DNA of 64,000 nt from Mycteria americana (lineage: Eukaryota; Chordata; Aves; Ciconiiformes; Ciconiidae), in assembly GCF_035582795.1 (NCBI RefSeq), contig NC_134367.1, forward strand, positions 46,727,062 to 46,791,061, read 5' to 3'. The position numbers were made by a program, and so were the translations under genes. Below the pieces are notes generated by a model. It ran no database searches, was not told the DNA's origin, and saw nothing but the letters and a program-made list of their open reading frames with translations. Every line of letters begins with the position of its first letter. Position 1 is the stretch's first letter. Positions 50,701-58,800 of the stretch are shown piece after piece.

Positions 50701-52845
50701 AAAGAGTGGCAAACAACTAAAACAGGAAAAATCAGCCAGCTGCTCCCCATATACTGAATTTTATGAAGGATCTATTTCAGTCTTTCTACAATGAAAATCC
50801 TTTTCAAGTCAATAAACACCACCTCTTAAAAACAGATAAATTATTTCGTACAAAAGTACAAGGACAATTTTTGCATAAAACTCTTTTCCCTGTTTTTTGG
50901 GTTTTTTGGGGGGGAGGGGAGCTGTCAACAGAAAATACTACATAAATCTATTTTTGCATGTAACAACACAGGCAGTTGACCTCCTTTCCCATCCATAAAG
51001 ACAGATTTCCAAATACCTATGCATTCTTAATACAACTTCCCATTCTGAACATATGTACTGACCACCGTTCTTCCCTGTCATATTTTTGTACAAAATCCAC
51101 TATAACATCACAGAATAACCTAGGTTTGAAGGGACCTCTGAAGGCCATCTTGTCCAAACTCTCATTCAAAGCAAGGTCAAATACAAATTTAGATCTGGTT
51201 GCTGATGGCTTTGTTCAGCTGAGTGTTGAATATCTCCAAGGACAGAGGTTTCACCACCTCACTAGAAAATCAGCCTTCTGTTTGACCATCCTCATGGTGA
51301 AAATAAAATACATTTCCTCATACCTAGCCAAATTTTCCTTGCCCTAACTTTTGTCTGTTGCCTTTAGTCCTTTCACTGTGGACCTCCTAGAAGAGTCTGG
51401 CTCTGCCTTCTCTATAACCACCTATCAGGCAGTCAAAGAAAGAAACTATACTTTCACTCCTTTGAATAAACAAATCCATTCCCTTCAGCCCCTCTTCATG
51501 GATCATGTTCTCCATCTCCTTAACCACATGGAGGGGGTCGCCCACTGCTGGACTCACTCCGACAAGTCAATGTCTGTCTTGTAATAGGGAGCCCACAACT
51601 GGACACAGTACTCCAGATGAAGTCTCACAAGTGCTGAAAAGATGGGAAGAATCACATACCTTGACCTGCACTCTAGTTAATACAGTCCAGCATACAGTAG
51701 GCACAAGCCACACCACTTATTTTTATTCAGCGTGTGCACTAGGACCCCCAGGACCTTTTCTGCAAAGCTGCTTTCAAGCCGTTAGTTCCCACCCTGTAAT
51801 GGCATGTGGTTATTTTGGCCCAGGTGCCAAACTCTCCCACTTGCCTTTGTTGAACTCCGTGAAGTTTCTGCCAGCCCATTTCTCCAGCCAGCCTAGGTCA
51901 CTCTGAACGGCAGACCTACCCTCCAGCGTATCAACTGCTCTCCTCAATTTGTTGTCATGAAGATAATGGAGCATAGCCTCACAATGACATCACCCAGCTC
52001 TCTCAGCACCTTCAGATGCATCCCATCTGACCCCATGGACTTGTGCACGTCCAGTTTGCTTAACAGCTCTCAATCTTCCTCTACTCTGGACAATGCTTAA
52101 ATCCCAGAGTCTGCCACTAGGCTCAGGGACCAAGGTGGACTGAGTGCAGAGCTTATATGTGAAGACAGAGGCAAAGGAAGGACTGAGCTCCTCAGCCTTT
52201 TCCCATGTCTCACGTCCCTAGGTCCCCTGCCCCCTCAAGCAGCAGGTTTGCACTTGCCTTAGCCTTCATTTTACTGTCACGGTAATCCATACAAGCCCAT
52301 CTTATTCTTCACACCCCTCATCAGATTCAACTCTAACTGAGGCTGGTTTACCTAATCCCATCCCTGCACACTCAGCACCCCTGCAAAGGCAGCCTAAACC
52401 TGCTTCCACCCTCTCTGCCCTTCCTTCTGTCTCTGAGCTCAGTTGGAAGCTTCCTGTTCAGCCAAGCAGCCTCCTGCCATGCGTGCTTGACCGTCCACAC
52501 GCTGGAAAGGACCATTCTCCTGCCCTGAAGAGGTTGTCATAGAAGATCAACCAACTCTCCAGCCCTTCAGGGCAGTCACGTGGTGTAACAACCGATCACG
52601 TCATAAACACCTAACTGGGGATATTTCTGCCATAAATTCAAACAAGGAAAGTATTTCATGGTATTGCTGATTTGTGGTTTTCATCAGTCAACACGGAAGT
52701 TATTAGCCCTCAACCTCAGGGCCAAACATCACCTAATGTATTTACCTGAAATATCATCTGAAGAGTCTTCATCCTGGGGCCTGTTAGGCCTTTTGCTTCT
52801 CTTTGGTTTCTCGGGGTTGGCTCTTGATGGATCTTTCACCCGCAT
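5604..52845 (-). CDS. USP45: USP45, ubiquitin-specific peptidase 45 (17 coding exons joined)
   Basis: Cysteine protease that removes ubiquitin from substrates; in mammals the XPF partner ERCC1 is a known substrate, linking it to DNA repair. The joined exons give 817 aa with no frame break (human about 814). A basic Lys/Arg-Pro stretch at residues 13-20 may be a nuclear signal. The ZnF-UBP domain spans about 35-137, with C37, H39, C61, C64, C84, C87, C92, H104 and H113 visible. The USP domain begins near 190: Cys box LGNTCFFN with catalytic C200, QQQDSQELL at 291-299, finger pairs C365/C368 and C643/C646, His box GGHYAAY with H748, and D791 in VSD. A Ser/Glu-rich insert separates the finger pairs. 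All catalytic residues are intact, so it should be active. The start is the first ATG after the exon-2 acceptor and matches the known N-terminus MRVKDP. USP16 is the nearest paralogue, but N-terminus, exon-14 insert and C-terminus fit USP45. Exons are listed separately. Confidence 0.97.
5738..6952 (-). other. USP45: USP45 intron 17
   Basis: A 1.2-kb intron with a GTACGT donor and CAG acceptor. No other feature was recognised. Confidence 0.9.
6953..7106 (-). CDS. USP45: USP45 exon 17 (His box)
   Basis: Encodes residues 723-773 plus one base. It contains [18 protein letters not shown], the USP His box with catalytic H748. Acceptor CTGCAG, donor CTGG followed by GTACGT. Confidence 0.97.
7107..7576 (-). 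other. USP45: USP45 intron 16
   Basis: A 470-bp intron containing a (CAT)n run at 7481-7506 on the plus strand (ATG repeats on the gene strand). Confidence 0.9.
7481..7506. repeat. (CAT)n microsatellite
   Basis: About eight CAT-type trinucleotides with one CTT interruption, inside USP45 intron 16. Confidence 0.85.
7577..7663 (-). CDS. USP45: USP45 exon 16
   Basis: A short 87-bp exon, phase 0 at both ends, encoding residues 694-722: it starts [15 protein letters not shown] and continues with [12 protein letters not shown]. Acceptor TTGAAG, donor AAG followed by GTACAC. It was located by translating intronic sequence between exons 15 and 17. Confidence 0.96.
7664..8046 (-). other. USP45: USP45 intron 15
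   Basis: The shortest intron, 383 bp, with a GTAAAA donor. Nothing else was seen. Confidence 0.9.
8047..8144 (-). CDS. USP45: USP45 exon 15
   Basis: Completes codon 661 and encodes residues up to 693: [18 protein letters not shown] followed by [22 protein letters not shown] is a conserved core strand of the USP palm. Acceptor ATACAG, donor CAG followed by GTAAAA. Confidence 0.97.
8498..8562 (-). repeat. Degraded tRNA-derived SINE-like trace (1)
   Basis: Read on the minus strand, CTTAGTGGTTAGGACAT resembles a tRNA A-box followed by a partial ACCTGTG remnant of the B-box side. It matches in style old amniote repeats with a phrase like CCTAACCACT. Boundaries are approximate. Confidence 0.35.
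8690..8760 (-). repeat. Degraded tRNA-derived SINE-like trace (2)
   Basis: The minus strand contains GAGCCCCAGGTTCAATTCCC, which fits a B-box (GGTTCAATTCC) within an old amniote repeat. No cloverleaf and no poly-T terminator are evident, so it is not a tRNA gene. Confidence 0.35.
9859..10528 (-). CDS. USP45: USP45 exon 14 (large insert exon)
   Basis: The largest exon, 670 bp, encoding residues 438-660 plus one base. Most of it is the low-complexity insert that splits the USP domain. It includes the acidic Ser-rich run from [10 protein letters not shown] to [10 protein letters not shown], rich in casein-kinase-2-like sites. Its end returns to conserved USP sequence: [20 protein letters not shown], then [13 protein letters not shown] with the second finger Cys pair C643/C646. 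Acceptor TTACAG, donor CAG followed by GTAAAG. Confidence 0.97.
10529..13626 (-). other. USP45: USP45 intron 13
   Basis: A 3.1-kb intron with poly-A runs near 11047 and 11094 and a short inverted repeat at 13005-13028 (9-bp arms TTACAGATT/AATCTGTAA around six T). No other gene was seen. Confidence 0.9.
13005..13028. repeat. Short inverted repeat with T6 loop
   Basis: Arms TTACAGATT and AATCTGTAA are exact reverse complements, separated by TTTTTT, within intron 13. Such a short repeat may be chance. Confidence 0.7.
13627..13770 (-). CDS. USP45: USP45 exon 13
   Basis: A 144-bp exon, phase 0 at both ends, encoding residues 390-437 ([20 protein letters not shown] at the start and HALTKDK at the end). 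It belongs to the variable insert and is poorly conserved with human apart from its ends. Acceptor TTCTTAG, donor AAG followed by GTAAGA. Confidence 0.95.
13771..15135 (-). other. USP45: USP45 intron 12
   Basis: A 1.4-kb intron including a TA-rich stretch near 14930-14970. No gene was seen. Confidence 0.9.
15136..15192 (-). CDS. USP45: USP45 exon 12
   Basis: A 57-bp exon encoding exactly 19 residues, 371-389: [19 protein letters not shown]. It is the conserved strand after the first finger Cys pair. Acceptor TTCAAG, donor AGG followed by GTAAGA. Its phase-0 start determines which of two tandem donors exon 11 uses. Confidence 0.97.
15193..17276 (-). other. USP45: USP45 intron 11
   Basis: A 2.1-kb intron with a poly-T run at 15356-15372 and a poly-A run near 15795. 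Its donor is the atypical AAT/GTAGGT. Confidence 0.9.
17277..17368 (-). CDS. USP45: USP45 exon 11
   Basis: Completes codon 340 and encodes residues to 370: [20 protein letters not shown] followed by [11 protein letters not shown]. It holds the first finger Cys pair C365/C368. The acceptor is TTTTCAG. The donor is AAT followed by GTAGGT; a second GT four bases downstream (TAG/GTATTC) would shift the frame, and the phase-0 exon 12 supports the first. Confidence 0.96.
17369..18371 (-). other. USP45: USP45 intron 10
   Basis: A 1.0-kb AT-rich intron with a (CA)n run at 17893-17909. No gene was seen. Confidence 0.9.
17893..17909. repeat. (CA)n microsatellite
   Basis: A short CA dinucleotide run in USP45 intron 10. 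Confidence 0.85.
18372..18453 (-). CDS. USP45: USP45 exon 10
   Basis: Starts in phase 0 at residue 313 and ends one base into codon 340: [20 protein letters not shown] followed by ETRRKVK. Acceptor ATTATAG, donor AAAG followed by GTATGC. The phase-0 start matters for the candidate microexon or first exon in intron 9. Confidence 0.96.
20190..20770. promoter_or_regulatory. Intragenic CpG-rich island, possible alternative promoter
   Basis: A sharp switch to GC-rich, CpG-dense sequence inside an otherwise AT-rich intron. On the gene strand it contains two GTGAGN donors that each closely follow an ATG (exon ends at 20724 and 20491). An alternative USP45 promoter, an unrelated short transcript or just a local GC-rich patch would all fit. 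No TATA box was identified. Confidence 0.4.
20491..20511 (-). other. Candidate 21-nt in-frame microexon or alternative first coding segment of USP45
   Basis: On the minus strand the segment reads M-A-N-V-R-P-V. It is preceded by a poly-T tract and TCTGTAG (acceptor-like) and followed by GTGAGT (strong donor). Its length is a multiple of three and the exon 9/10 junction is phase 0, so it could be inserted without breaking the frame, or start a transcript that continues into exon 10. The ATG has T at -3, which is weak for initiation and slightly favours the microexon reading. Human USP45 as I know it has no such insert. Confidence 0.3.
22114..22201 (-). CDS. USP45: USP45 exon 9
   Basis: Completes codon 283 and ends at residue 312: [20 protein letters not shown] then [18 protein letters not shown] is the conserved USP motif after the Cys box. 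Acceptor TTCCTAG, donor AAG followed by GTAACA. Confidence 0.97.
23716..23814. repeat. Short AT-rich tandem repeat
   Basis: The core CTGTGATTTAAT occurs four times, mostly preceded by ACAATATA, with irregular spacing of about 21-42 bp. This is a small imperfect minisatellite in intron 8. Confidence 0.85.
29151..29724 (+). mobile_element. Solo LTR of an avian endogenous retrovirus (copy 2) with target duplication
   Basis: The LTR proper is 29156-29719 (564 bp), TGTCCTGG...CCACGACA, flanked on both sides by the 5-bp duplication CTGGG (29151-29155 and 29720-29724). It has a good TATA box (TATATAAA, 29401-29408) and ATTAAA (29588-29593), so its promoter points along the plus strand, antisense to USP45. 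No internal genes are present: it is a solo LTR. It shares its ends with copy 1 at 2113-2686, but the central ~170 bp is different sequence. Intact duplication and signals suggest a fairly recent insertion. Confidence 0.93.
35139..35269 (-). CDS. USP45: USP45 exon 8
   Basis: Starts in phase 0 at residue 240 and ends two bases into codon 283: [20 protein letters not shown], then [12 protein letters not shown]. It is part of the thumb subdomain after the Cys box. Acceptor TTGAAG, donor AAAA followed by GTACGT. Confidence 0.97.
35270..37374 (-). other. USP45: USP45 intron 7
   Basis: A 2.1-kb intron with a moderately GC-rich patch at about 35600-36140. The overlapping open frames there are not recognised as protein. 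Confidence 0.9.
37375..37470 (-). CDS. USP45: USP45 exon 7
   Basis: A 96-bp exon, phase 0 at both ends, encoding residues 208-239: [20 protein letters not shown] followed by [12 protein letters not shown]. It continues the helix that begins at the catalytic Cys. Acceptor TCTTTAAG, donor TTG followed by GTAAGT. Confidence 0.97.
37471..38760 (-). other. USP45: USP45 intron 6
   Basis: A 1.3-kb AT-rich intron with a T-run near 37757. No gene was seen. Confidence 0.9.
38761..38906 (-). CDS. USP45: USP45 exon 6 (catalytic Cys box)
   Basis: Completes codon 159 and ends at residue 207. The first part is a variable linker. It then reads [18 protein letters not shown], the USP Cys box with catalytic C200. 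Acceptor ATTATAG, donor CAG followed by GTAAGA. Confidence 0.98.
39056..39076. repeat. Poly-A run
   Basis: Twenty-one A residues directly follow eight T residues. This could be the tail of a decayed retroposon, but no body is recognisable. Confidence 0.9.
42700..42775 (+). repeat. Possible old LINE 3'-tail trace (CR1/L2-like)
   Basis: CGTAAGCCCTCTGGAGGCAG, then CAGCTGCACAGCACCGGCC, resembles the widespread amniote repeat phrase about chromosome-wide LINE tails (GTAAGC...GGCAGGGA...ACAGCACC). Short and degraded; the family is not certain. Confidence 0.35.
48185..48285 (-). CDS. USP45: USP45 exon 5
   Basis: Completes W125 and ends one base into codon 159: [20 protein letters not shown], then [13 protein letters not shown]. 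It is the end of the ZnF-UBP domain with C126 and C129. Acceptor TGTTTAG, donor CCAA followed by GTAAGT. Confidence 0.97.
48286..48794 (-). other. USP45: USP45 intron 4
   Basis: A 509-bp intron; nothing else was seen. Confidence 0.9.
48795..48898 (-). CDS. USP45: USP45 exon 4
   Basis: Encodes residues 91-124 plus two bases of W125: [20 protein letters not shown], then [14 protein letters not shown]. It contains C92, H100, H104 and H113 of the ZnF-UBP fold. It is missed by simple ORF scanning and was found by reading frame and homology. Acceptor TTTTTAG, donor ATG followed by GTAAGA. Confidence 0.96.
48899..50422 (-). other. USP45: USP45 intron 3
   Basis: A 1.5-kb AT-rich intron; nothing else was recognised. 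Confidence 0.9.
50423..50592 (-). CDS. USP45: USP45 exon 3 (ZnF-UBP core)
   Basis: Completes G34 and ends at residue 90: [20 protein letters not shown], then [11 protein letters not shown] and WLCLKCGSQ. Zinc ligand candidates C37, H39, C61, C64, C84 and C87 are visible. Acceptor TCTCTAG, donor CAG followed by GTAAGC. Confidence 0.98.
50593..52745 (-). other. USP45: USP45 intron 2
   Basis: A 2.2-kb intron, mostly occupied by a CR1 retrotransposon fragment (51106 to about 52580). Confidence 0.9.
51106..52580 (-). mobile_element. CR1 LINE fragment (5'-truncated)
   Basis: The left edge reads CATCACAGAAT, the reverse complement of the CR1 3' terminus ATTCTGTGATG, so the element runs on the minus strand, same sense as USP45. 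The body matches the typical avian CR1 phrases: GAAGGGACCTCTGAAGGCCA, GGACACAGTACTCCAGATG, GGACCCCCAGGACC and CTTGCCTTTGTTGAACT. It has many indels and no long reverse-transcriptase frame, so it is dead. The right boundary is approximate, and the part beyond about 52000 is more diverged. Confidence 0.9.
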
Positions 52846-52855
52846 CTGTTACTCA
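52746..52855 (-). CDS. USP45: USP45 exon 2 (start codon)
   Basis: The exon starts at 52855 after a good pyrimidine tract and CCCAG; ten bases of 5' UTR precede ATG at 52845-52843. It encodes residues 1-33 plus one base: [20 protein letters not shown] and onward to DEDSSDDIS. The N-terminus matches USP45 and not USP16. Donor CAG followed by GTAAAT. Confidence 0.96.
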
Positions 52856-55800
52856 CTGGGAAAGAGAAACAGGGGGTTGCTTTATTGTCTAAGCACTTCA
52901 TCAAATGTAGTGAGTTTGAACTCTAAAAGCATGAGATCAAAGCACACATTCAAACCTCATGAACAGAGTTTTAGGCTTTACTAATGTCAGCTATTGTGTA
53001 ACAAGGAGTATGAACATGTCAGGAACAAACTCTTAGGAATGCCGCAACATCAGTTAGTTATATTACATGACATTATAAATTGTATCTGTAGCTACAGGAG
53101 ACACGCACTTCCAGGCATAGGTGTTAAATATTTGAGATACCGAGATTTTCTTTACTTTTGTTATTGTAAACTACTGCAGCGCTCCAGCCATACCTTACCA
53201 GAATAACTTCATTAAAATAAAAGCTTCTCTTCCTTAACATATCTCCCTTAGGAAAGTTTTCTGTCATCATTTACCCTTCATTTACCCTTGCACATTCCCT
53301 AAAAGCTTTTGAGCTATTTCAAACACTTTAATAAAATACAAAAGTATTCCAAATCTCATGAAAGTGTCCTCTCCTATGACTGAACACAGACTGGAGTGCG
53401 AGCTGACCCCTCTATTAAACATCAGAGAATCCATACAGATGAAGTCTCTCATAGGAAATTTAGGTCGCTAATCAAGGAGTCTTATGAGGAACAGAATTAA
53501 AGGCTAAATATTTGACACTAAACTAAAAAAAAAAATCCTCAGAGATTTCAGCACACCTGTCATTTAATCAAAATCCAAATGTGAATTCACTGAAGGAGTG
53601 TAGCCGTGCATCACTCAAACAGCTTCTGAGGTTTAGTTTACAGGTTGTACTTTAACGATGTGCTTCATAAAAACAAATTTATGTTTTCATATGCAAAGCA
53701 TATGAATGTAAGACAGTCAAATATTCATACACTGCAAATCTGTGAGCCACTCTGTTTAGAAGAAAAATGATGTCTTGTTGTGTACCACATACAAGTTAAT
53801 AATGTCCTGAGCCACCAGTACCAAACATTTTCAGCTGTGCTACCTCAATTTATATACAGGAAACCTCTAAAATGCCCTACATTTGGGAACAGCAAAAGAT
53901 ACATTCTTGCTACAGATCAAGTAGGTAAGTTTGCCAAGGTTTAAAAAGTTTGTCTACCTAAGTTTTTAAACCTTCTCTGTATATGCATTTAGTCCTTTGT
54001 ACTACTGAAGCTCTGAAAGACATGGGAATTGACCTGTATATTGAACTCAGTATTCCCTCTCCTTTCTTATCCATTAAGCCAATCAGCAGAATGGTCATCA
54101 ATATCGACAGTAGAGCACCACCGCCACTGGTATCTGAACAGTCCTCAGTAAAGTGAAGCAGGCAATCCACGCCCCAGAGCTCCTGTTCCAGGTTCCTATA
54201 GATCTGGACAAGACGTCTCTGCATCTGCCACACATACTGTTAGGGCTGGAGGTTTTCTGCATGAACGTATCAATTAGAGATTTACTTTGGACAAGTGAAA
54301 TTTCTGTAGAGTATGAAAGAAACCTTTACTCTCTGCTTCCTTGCATCAACGGCTTCATGTCTCCTCAACCTTTCAAAATGCACTTCATTTTTTTTCAGAA
54401 TGGTACATTTACATAGCAATCAGTTTATACTATATTAAATACGATTATGTTCTTAAATTATAGATTTCAAAATCTCCTGTACTTAAGGGTATAAAGCTTC
54501 AAATGCTTGGACATGCAAGTGAACAATGCCACTGAATTCATCTTTGCTGATTTTCTAGGTTCGCAATTCATGTTCATACAGTAAGAAAGATCTGAATATT
54601 CCAGCTCTTGACTATTTATATTCAACAAATTTTAGCTTGCCTAACGTACATCAATAGCCACACATCACAGCATCCCTAGAACAGAAAAAGGTGCTTCAGA
54701 CCCAAACAACTTCAACTGTGTATTTCTGCCTTGGCATCTTATCATATATAACCAAGGTTCATGCGAAACTACCCTTCACCACTTGTCACACTGCCACTTA
54801 ACTGAGCACAAGATTCATTGAGACATTCATGAAACAGTAAGGGAAATAGAGCTACTGCTAGAAAACCCATGATTTTACACTAAATTATGTAAAGAGTCAA
54901 TAGCAAAGACAGCAAAAATGTCCTCCCTAAAGGAACATAGTTGTGTTTAGGTTATTCAACATTGACATAACCGATCCACGAGTTCATTTCAACATAACAA
55001 TTTTTATCTCTTTGGACAGATTATATAAGACTGTCCAAACCACAGATTTCACCCAAATGAAAGTCATGTTCATTTCAGTACATTTTGAGAGCTCAGATAA
55101 CTTCATGAAAGAACAATTACGGGCCCAACCAGCTGAAATGTAAGCAGGTCTTTACCACCTGTGAAATCTTGTGGCCCATAGGCCAGGTGATACTATCTGG
55201 ATCAGGGCACGCACAGCCCACCGCTCAACCCACTCTTTAGGGTCCATCAGGATGCATGGAAAAGGCAGCGTGTCAGCTGGTACCCGCAATGACTGAAAAT
55301 GTGGTATTTCTAGCCCAACATGATCAACATGGCATTAGAAACGAACGCTAGCATAAGAAGCCAGCGTTCACACTGCAGTTGGGGAACCTACCAAGCAACC
55401 CAGAGACTTTTCTGTCTTCTTTCAGTAAGAGCAGGCAGAACAAAAGATAACACGGACCATTAGATTAATCAGTTTTCATGAACACACATATAGACAGGCA
55501 TCCATCAGACAATGTTTACTGACCTGTGAGCTCTTGGAAAAGCCACAGCATATCAAGGACCTAGCCAGCCAGGGTTTGTGCCTCATTTTGAAAAGCATAT
55601 AAGTGGGATAAAAGGGTAAGAGCAACAAACTACTCAGCAAGCATCTACGATGCAAATAGCACCGTACATATGCAGTACTCTCTGCCCTCTTCCAGTATAT
55701 TTTGGGACAGAAAACATCACAAGTAAAAGATTTCATTTAACAATTAAAAACATGATCAACATTTCAAAAGCAAAATGTTTACGCCAGGAATTTTATTATT

Positions 55801-58800
55801 ATATTTAATGGAGATAAATGAGGAAGAAACCTAAGGTGCTTCAGAAATTACTTCTCAGAAATATTTCAGTTTATGGGAAATAAAAGACTGAGATTTTATT
55901 GGCATGAAAACCCTGAACAAACATAGACCAAAGAAAGCATAAAACACAGCTAAGAAAAAAGCAAGAGAGAAATTCCCTAGGTTTCTCTTGACCATAGACA
56001 CAAGCCATTCAGGACAAGCAGGCAGAGGAGAAATGAACAATTTGCATAAAATGAACTTGATACAGTGAAGATTAAAAACCTTGGCAATATTCCCATGATT
56101 TGCTTCCTTCCAACCCATTCTCCTATTTGTTTAATATGTTCAATGAGTAATTTGTGGCTACAGCCATCAACTGTGGAGTGTCCCAAAGGAGACAGACTCT
56201 CCCTCTTTCCCTGTGCAGAAAGAAGTCTCCATGAATCCTTGCTTGGAAGTTTCTTTTTGTGATGGAAAAACAAATACAGTAAGTTTTTTGTTTTGTATAC
56301 ACAAAATCAAGTCACAGTGCAAATGATATTTGACTAATGAATCTGACAAATAAAAAACCCCTGATTTTTGTGGTAGAAAAAGCTGAGTATGTTAGCTCCA
56401 CCCTGATCTCTATTTGGCACACAGTAAAAATCTTAAGTAGAAATTATGCAGTTTCATGGGGAAAAAACTAAAAATAGAAAGAGCTAAATCTCTTCCTTTT
56501 AAGCAATCATTTCATACAAAACTAAGAACTAGTCCTTGCCAAATGTGTTCAGATTCTTTGAGCTCAGCATACAAGAGTTTGAAATGTAATCATCATCACT
56601 TGCTATTCTCGGTTTTTACTTTTTACTTCTTAAAAGACTCCTAATGGCAGTCTGCCTACAAAAAGCTGATCAAGATCAAAAGCTCCTCACTACAACTGCT
56701 CGTTTCCACCTTTCTAGAAAGAACAAACCACTTCAAAAGCAGCAGAATGATCTGCCTACCTAATTTTAAAAGCTCCAAATTTGACAAAGTGCCAAGAATC
56801 AATGTGCTAAATTTAAGTTAAATCTAAGTTATGCCTAGACTATTCTAAATGTAAGGTATGTCTGAAAGAGTCTGTATTTAACAGCATGAATATTTCTATA
56901 TTTAGAAATGCACCCTCTTCATAAAGTATATATTTAGAAACTAAAAAGAGCTGGATGTACTTCCTAAAATAAATAATTGTTATTTTTTAAAGTTTTATAT
57001 TTTACTGGAACTCAGTAGAGCTAGGACCAATAAAAGATAAAAGGCTAGTGTGAACTAGAATTCACTTTTATTTTGGGGAAAAACAAAACAAAACAAAAAA
57101 CCCAAAAAACCAAAACCAAACAGGTTATTTCTCTTCACAGCATCTTTATGCAAGAGAGGTGAAGCAAACCATGTCTTCACTGTCTAGACTCCCCAAAACC
57201 TATTCCCATCTTATCATCTTGCACTCCTTACTTAGAGGTTGAGTCCTCCTCCTACAACGTCTACAGCTCACTTGCTAAATTTTGGAATGTGCCCCCTTAG
57301 TAAGCTTTCCCATGCTGTACCTTCACTATGATGCTTCTAAGAAACCTGAACCAGATCATCAGTATGTTAGAGGAATAACCTGCCGTGCTGACTACTACCA
57401 CATCACCGCCTCCATTCCATCTTCCGAGATCCACTTCCCCCTCCTCTTATAATTAGGGTGCCAGCTCTTTCAGGCAAGTGCCACATTTTTGTCCTTATCT
57501 GTATAATATCGATCACAACATTTTTCCTGATTCATGAATAACCGGAGGATTACACATGCATTATTAGAACGCAAACAACAAGATATAAAGCGTGTAATAA
57601 CCATTAGCTTATCTAAGCATACTTACCCCATGAAATATAGCCAAGTGAGTTTACAGCTAGTCTCCAAGTACTATTCTGGATACAGGTAAAACTCTCCCAG
57701 TAGGACTGGCCACTAACTGTGAAACCAGTATTATTCATTATTCCATCAGTGAGCACCTGAATTCAAACTAGCTGGGGCAAATGCATTTACCTCAATCTCT
57801 CAATTCATCTGAGGTATGCTAAATACCAACCATCTCACCACTTGTAGTCAAACTCTCCCATTAAAATGATGTGATTTTATGTTGCTAATGGAAAAAAAGC
57901 CTGCATCACACCGAAAAGGCATAGCGCACTGAATACAGCATTGAAAAAATTAGCGCTTTCATGTAACTTAACAAAACTGTCCAGCTGTCAACAGCAGCCT
58001 AGCACCAAAGCAAGGGGCTGAGGAACAGCACAGATGTGCAGATTAAGTCCAAAGGCTCAGACGTTCCGTAGCACATTTGTGAAGGGGCTTTATGAGCTTC
58101 CACATAACTGTGAGAGTACAAAAAGAAGAGCCTTCTATGGGTCAGTAATGCCAGATCCTCTGCAGAATTGCTACATGTTTTGATGTAAGCTGCAAGTTGA
58201 TGTATTTTGGACATCTGTTCCGAGCATTACCTGTGGCATTTTGGCTTGCTTGCTTCTAGATCAAATGTCACCCAATCAGAACAAGAACCGCATCCGTCAC
58301 GGTTAGCAACCGGGCAGTGTCACCCATCAGTGGGCCAGAAGGCTCAGCGCTCTGACAGCCACCAAAACCTTTGCGGCAAACAAGCCCCCGCTGCCTGCTA
58401 GAGCGGTAAAAGGACCAGAACTGCTGACTGGTAGTGGCAGCAACACTTCTTCCCCTGGAAAATGTCATCTGAAATTCTGAAAGTGTCATCTCCAAGATTT
58501 CCTAGCCCAAAGGCACATCACACATCCTACACCGTCACTGGAACTCAAACGCCAATCCTGACATTATATTACAGTCCTAAAAGTGTGAGAGACTGATGTA
58601 CTTTTTGTACAAGGAGTAAGACGGAACCTTTGGACCACTAGATACAATTTTCCAAGTGACAGTAAAAATCCCATAGCATTTCTCATTTTTATTAATCCTT
58701 TTTATCCAGCTGCCCATGCTAAACACGATCTGTCAACGTTCATGTTTGCATCCTGCACAATCCCCCTCAGATTTCCTACTGAAACCTACCTGCCACAGGA

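Noticed and set aside
50976..51906. Plus-strand frames of 123, 77 and 133 codons
   Set aside because: They are antisense readings through the CR1 fragment, not genes.
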